A stretch of 64,000 nt of DNA from an uncultured bacterium (GTDB lineage Bacteria > Krumholzibacteriota > Krumholzibacteriia > LZORAL124-64-63). The notes below the pieces were generated by a model. It ran no database searches. It worked only from the letters and a program-made list of their open reading frames with translations, and was not told the origin of the DNA. Each line of letters begins with the position of its first letter. Positions within the stretch are counted from its first letter, which is position 1. Location of the stretch: the NCBI GenBank assembly GCA_903859215.1, contig CAIOLW010000036.1, positions 62,001 through 126,000 on the forward strand, written 5' to 3'. The position numbers and the translations under genes were made by a program. Below are positions 60,324 to 64,000 of this stretch, one piece after another.

Positions 60324-60833
60324 ATGCGTGTCCGGCGACACCGCCTTGCCCTGCCGCGCTGCCGCGCCGGGGCCGCCAGCCTGCTGGTGGTCCTGGCCGC
60401 CGGCTGTGCCCTTCTGGGCCCGGTGGCGGGTGGCGCCCTCGCCGCGAAGGATGAGGGCGCGCGTCCGGCTGCCGACTCGCCGGGAGCCGTGTTCGGCAAG
60501 CTCGCCTCGGCGTTCGAGGCCGGTGACGCCGCATCGCTGGCGACGCTCGTCCACCGCGAGGGGCTCACGGTCACCGACCAGGGCCAGCGTTCCAGCGAAT
60601 ACAGCCCCAGCCAGGCCGTCTACTTCTTCAAGAACCTGTTCCAGGGCCAGCGCACGCTGCTGTTCGCCTACAAGATGACGCAGGACGATGTCGACGGCGG
60701 CCGCGCGCGCGCGATGGCCGAGTGGAAGCGCCGACGGGTCGATTCCGAGCGCGTCGTCGAACTGCAGATTGTCCTGGTGCTCGCCCTCGACGAGGGCCGC
60801 TGGCGGCTCGCCGAAATCAACATGATCCGCTAG
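60324..60833 (+). CDS. Secreted small protein, NTF2/SnoaL-like (DUF4783-like)
   Basis: N-terminal signal/lipobox-like VLAAGCALL; GAVFGKLASAFEAGDAASLATLVH ... EGRWRLAEINMIR. Confidence 0.5.
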   Translation: MRVRRHRLALPRCRAGAASLLVVLAAGCALLGPVAGGALAAKDEGARPAADSPGAVFGKLASAFEAGDAASLATLVHREGLTVTDQGQRSSEYSPSQAVYFFKNLFQGQRTLLFAYKMTQDDVDGGRARAMAEWKRRRVDSERVVELQIVLVLALDEGRWRLAEINMIR

Positions 60834-60843
60834 GAGGCGTCGC

Positions 60844-63800
60844 ATGAGCTGGTCCCGGGCCCGCGCGACGGCCGTGGCTGGAATCGCCTGCGTGGCGGCC
60901 CAGGGCGTCGTCCTGACGCTGGCCAGCCGCAGCGCGGAAGCGGCGTCGCTTCCGTGGCGCGGCGTTTTCGCGTTGCTGGCGGTCGGGCCGTTGCTGACGG
61001 GCGTGCGTGCGGCGCGGCGGCCCGGACATCGGGCCTGGGGTCTGGCGACCGTCGTCCTGGCTGTCGGTCTGGCCGCGGGTGCGCTCTTCCTGCCGAAACC
61101 AGGTGCGCACCAGGCCCGGAACGCCGTCGCGCAGGCGCCGACCGAAGCGGTCGGAAAGATCGCCGCAGACCTCGAGCGCGATGTAGCCCGGCTCGCCGCC
61201 CTGGCTGCGCGGGAGGCTTCCGGCCTGACCGGGGCGGTGACCGGCGCCGGGGGCGAAGCCTTCCGCGCGCTCGCTCCGATCCCCGCGACGTGGGCGGCGG
61301 GCGACGCGGAACTGCGCCTGCCGGTCGCCGCCGCGCTCTGGCGCGACGGCCAACTCGCCGCCTGGACGGCCGGCGCCCTGCCCCTGTCGTCCCCGGCTGA
61401 TGGGTCTGTCGCTGCGGTTTCGCGGCTCGAGCCGTACCGCGACGGCTGGGTGCTGCGTCGCCTGCAGCCGTGCCCGGGCGGAGCGTTGCTCGAACTGCAG
61501 TGGATGCTGCCGCGCGCGGACGACGTGCGCGGCGTGTACGGCCTGGAAGTCACTGTCGGCGAGGGGAGATCCGGCGCCGCGTTCCGCGACGTGGACCTCG
61601 ACGGCAACACCACGCCGATGGTCGTGCGGGTGCGCGCAGCGGTCGGGGCTCCGGCGACGGCGGCAGCCTCCGCCGGCGCGCGCCTTTTGGCGCTGATGCT
61701 GGTGTCGTGGGCCGTGCTCCTGGTGGCGCAGGCGGCGCTGACCGGCCGGGGCCAGGTCGTGTTGGCAGCGGCGCTGCTTGCGCGCGCCTTCCTGGCCGCC
61801 GTCGATCTCCGCCAGTGGCTCGTGGCGTCATTTCCCGCGGTCGAGATGCCGACCCCTCCGGGTTCCTGGTCCAGCCTGATCGACCCGTCCTACTTCGCGA
61901 CACCCGCGTTCGGCGGCTGGTTCGCGACCACCGCCGACGCGCTGCTGACGGCGATCCTGCTCGCGGTGGGTGTGCGCCATGTCCACGCGCGGCTGGCGCG
62001 GCGGCTGGAGTCCGGCCCACGGCGTCTCGACAGACGCGGATCATGGTGGCTGGCCGCCGCCTTCGGCGTTGTTGCCGCCGTGTTGCTGCCGTCCCTGCGC
62101 GCGTTCGTGATCCTGCTGGCCGACAACGCTAACCCCCGCCTGATCGGTCCCGGCGTCTCCCTGTCGCTGCTCACGTTCTGGGGGCTGCACGTCGTCCTGC
62201 TGCTGCTGTCGGTCTCGGCGCTCGGTCTTCTCGGGCTCCTTGCGGTGGGTGCGCGCTCGACGGCCCGCGGCGCGACGCCGGCACGGGTCGGCGGCATCGC
62301 GGTGTTCGTGTTGGCTGTGGCCGGGGCGTGGCTGGCCCGCGCAGGAACGATGACCGGCGTGCTTGCCGGCGCGCTCGCTGCAGCGGTGTGGTGGTTCCAG
62401 GCCTGGGTGCGGGCGTCCGACGGACGCGGGGCGCGCTTGGCGTGGCCGGCGCTCGTGCTGGTGGCCGCCCTGTGGAACTACGCATCCTTGCACCACGTCC
62501 ACGACGCGGCGGAAAGGGCGTGGCTCCAGCGTCGCGCCGGCGAGATCACGGATGACCAGTCGGGCTGGTCCCGCAGCCTCATCCAGACCGTGCTCATGGA
62601 GATGCAGCAGGTGGACGATGTCGCCCCCGCCGAGACGGTGGATGAACCCTGGCGTGACGAGGCGGCCTGGCGCCTGTACCGGAGTTCGCTGCTCAATGGC
62701 CTGCACTTTGCGGGCCTCGTGGAGATCCTCGATCGCGAGGAGCGCAGCGAGAGCCTGTTCGCTGCGGGTTTCCTGCGCGATTTCCACTACGAGACCATGT
62801 CACGCTCCGGCTGGGTGACATCCACCGGTGCGGCCGCGGGTCCCGGCGATGATATCGTGTTCCGGTCGGAACGGCGGCTCTACAGCGGCGGTCAGGAAGA
62901 CATCCTGGTTGCCGAGGCCCCGCGGCGTTCGGGTCGCGGCTGGCTGCGCGTGGAGGCGCCGCTGCGGTCATGGCGAGTGTCGACGCTCACCGCGCCCCAG
63001 GACAACCCGGATGCCGCCGGCGGCGGCCGTTACCAGCCACGCCAGGAAGTGGATCGCCCGGTCCTTCTCCTGCTGGCCGATGACGGCGGGTGGCGGGGCT
63101 CGGGCGCCGAGGGATTCCCCGGCCCCGATGGCGACGAGCCCGTGGCGCAGTTGCGCGCGGGCCGGCGCGAGTGGGCCGTGATCCCGGTCGGCGGGCACGA
63201 CTGGCTCTGCCGCTGGACGTTCGTGCCGGCGGCGGCGGCCCGCGCGCCGGGCGAGGGGTTCCTCATCGGCATCGAGCGGCCGACGTTCGGCGACACAATG
63301 CTCGACGCGTCGCGCATGATCCTCATCGACGTGCTCGTGTTCGTCATGCTCGGGGCGCTGGTCCGGTTCCGGCGGGTCGTCTCGCCGAGGGGCTGGCAGC
63401 CCGGCTTCCAGGAGAAGTTCCTGGCCGGGTACCTGCTGCTGGGGCTGGTCCTGCTGCTCATGGTCGGCCTTTCGGTCGACCGCGTCGGTTACGAACGGGT
63501 ACGCGCCGAGGCGCGGCAGCAGGCGCGCGACGGACTGACGATGGCCCTCCAGCAACTGGGCGGCCTGCTGTCCGACCAGGCGCGCGAACTGGCCGACAGT
63601 GGCCGGTTGGACGATGCGTTGCGCGGGTCGGCTGCGGACGCGCCCGTCGATGCCGACCTGCGCCGCGCCGTGCTGTTCGCAGGCGATGGCAGCGTGCTCT
63701 TCGACGGCTCGTCCATTCCCCTGGCGCCGGCGGAAGCCGCGGCGCTGCTCGAGGCGGCCCGTTCGTCGCCGGCGCTGCTCGTTCGCGAGGGCGGGGATGT

Positions 63801-64000
63801 CTATGCGGGTGTCATGGTTCCGGTGGCCCTCGGTCGCGGCGGCGGCGACCGCTCTTCGGCAGCGGGGGTCGATGCGGGCCACGGCGGCGTCATGAACAAC
63901 GGCCTGCTGCTCTACCGGCAGCGGATCGACGGGACACTCGTGGCGGGGCTGTCGGACCTGCTGCAGGGCGAAGTCACGCTGAGCCTCGACGGCAGGCCGC
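60844..64000 (+). CDS. Large polytopic membrane protein, possibly a sensor kinase N-terminal part; truncated by right window edge
   Basis: ATG-initiated frame MSWSRARATAVAGIACVAAQGVV... stays open for about 1050 codons to base 64000; multiple TM segments then a C-terminal TM with extracytoplasmic sensor-like region. Not in the ORF track (no stop). Confidence 0.7.
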   Translation, partial: MSWSRARATAVAGIACVAAQGVVLTLASRSAEAASLPWRGVFALLAVGPLLTGVRAARRPGHRAWGLATVVLAVGLAAGALFLPKPGAHQARNAVAQAPTEAVGKIAADLERDVARLAALAAREASGLTGAVTGAGGEAFRALAPIPATWAAGDAELRLPVAAALWRDGQLAAWTAGALPLSSPADGSVAAVSRLEPYRDGWVLRRLQPCPGGALLELQWMLPRADDVRGVYGLEVTVGEGRSGAAFRDVDLDGNTTPMVVRVRAAVGAPATAAASAGARLLALMLVSWAVLLVAQAALTGRGQVVLAAALLARAFLAAVDLRQWLVASFPAVEMPTPPGSWSSLIDPSYFATPAFGGWFATTADALLTAILLAVGVRHVHARLARRLESGPRRLDRRGSWWLAAAFGVVAAVLLPSLRAFVILLADNANPRLIGPGVSLSLLTFWGLHVVLLLLSVSALGLLGLLAVGARSTARGATPARVGGIAVFVLAVAGAWLARAGTMTGVLAGALAAAVWWFQAWVRASDGRGARLAWPALVLVAALWNYASLHHVHDAAERAWLQRRAGEITDDQSGWSRSLIQTVLMEMQQVDDVAPAETVDEPWRDEAAWRLYRSSLLNGLHFAGLVEILDREERSESLFAAGFLRDFHYETMSRSGWVTSTGAAAGPGDDIVFRSERRLYSGGQEDILVAEAPRRSGRGWLRVEAPLRSWRVSTLTAPQDNPDAAGGGRYQPRQEVDRPVLLLLADDGGWRGSGAEGFPGPDGDEPVAQLRAGRREWAVIPVGGHDWLCRWTFVPAAAARAPGEGFLIGIERPTFGDTMLDASRMILIDVLVFVMLGALVRFRRVVSPRGWQPGFQEKFLAGYLLLGLVLLLMVGLSVDRVGYERVRAEARQQARDGLTMALQQLGGLLSDQARELADSGRLDDALRGSAADAPVDADLRRAVLFAGDGSVLFDGSSIPLAPAEAAALLEAARSSPALLVREGGDVYAGVMVPVALGRGGGDRSSAAGVDAGHGGVMNNGLLLYRQRIDGTLVAGLSDLLQGEVTLSLDGRP

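Overview
High-GC bacterial chromosomal window, densely coding; the phylum is not determinable by eye. Left and centre hold mostly housekeeping genes: the sdhC 3' part at the left edge, ackA-pta-Rrf2, a PPi-type phosphofructokinase, a MoxR/DUF58/BatA-like stress locus, nifU-nifS, mfd, surA-like PPIases, ftsEX-envC, holB-PSP1-tatD-rsmA and secD-secF. The right-hand part (about 46.8-60.0 kb, all minus strand) is a multiheme c-type cytochrome locus. It holds a hexaheme protein closely resembling the polymerising nanowire cytochrome OmcS, a heptaheme paralogue, an NHL-repeat protein, a protein of 1044 aa with 42 CXXCH motifs, a PpiC-type isomerase, a CsgG/GNA1162-like lipoprotein, a predicted outer-membrane beta-barrel and another heptaheme cytochrome. 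I read this as a candidate extracellular electron transfer system. A complete 1.2-kb insertion sequence with 27-bp imperfect inverted repeats (24/27) sits exactly between the convergent stop codons of secF and the heptaheme paralogue. A 29-codon hydrophobic small ORF, absent from the ORF track, precedes secD. All product names come from reading motifs; no database search was run.
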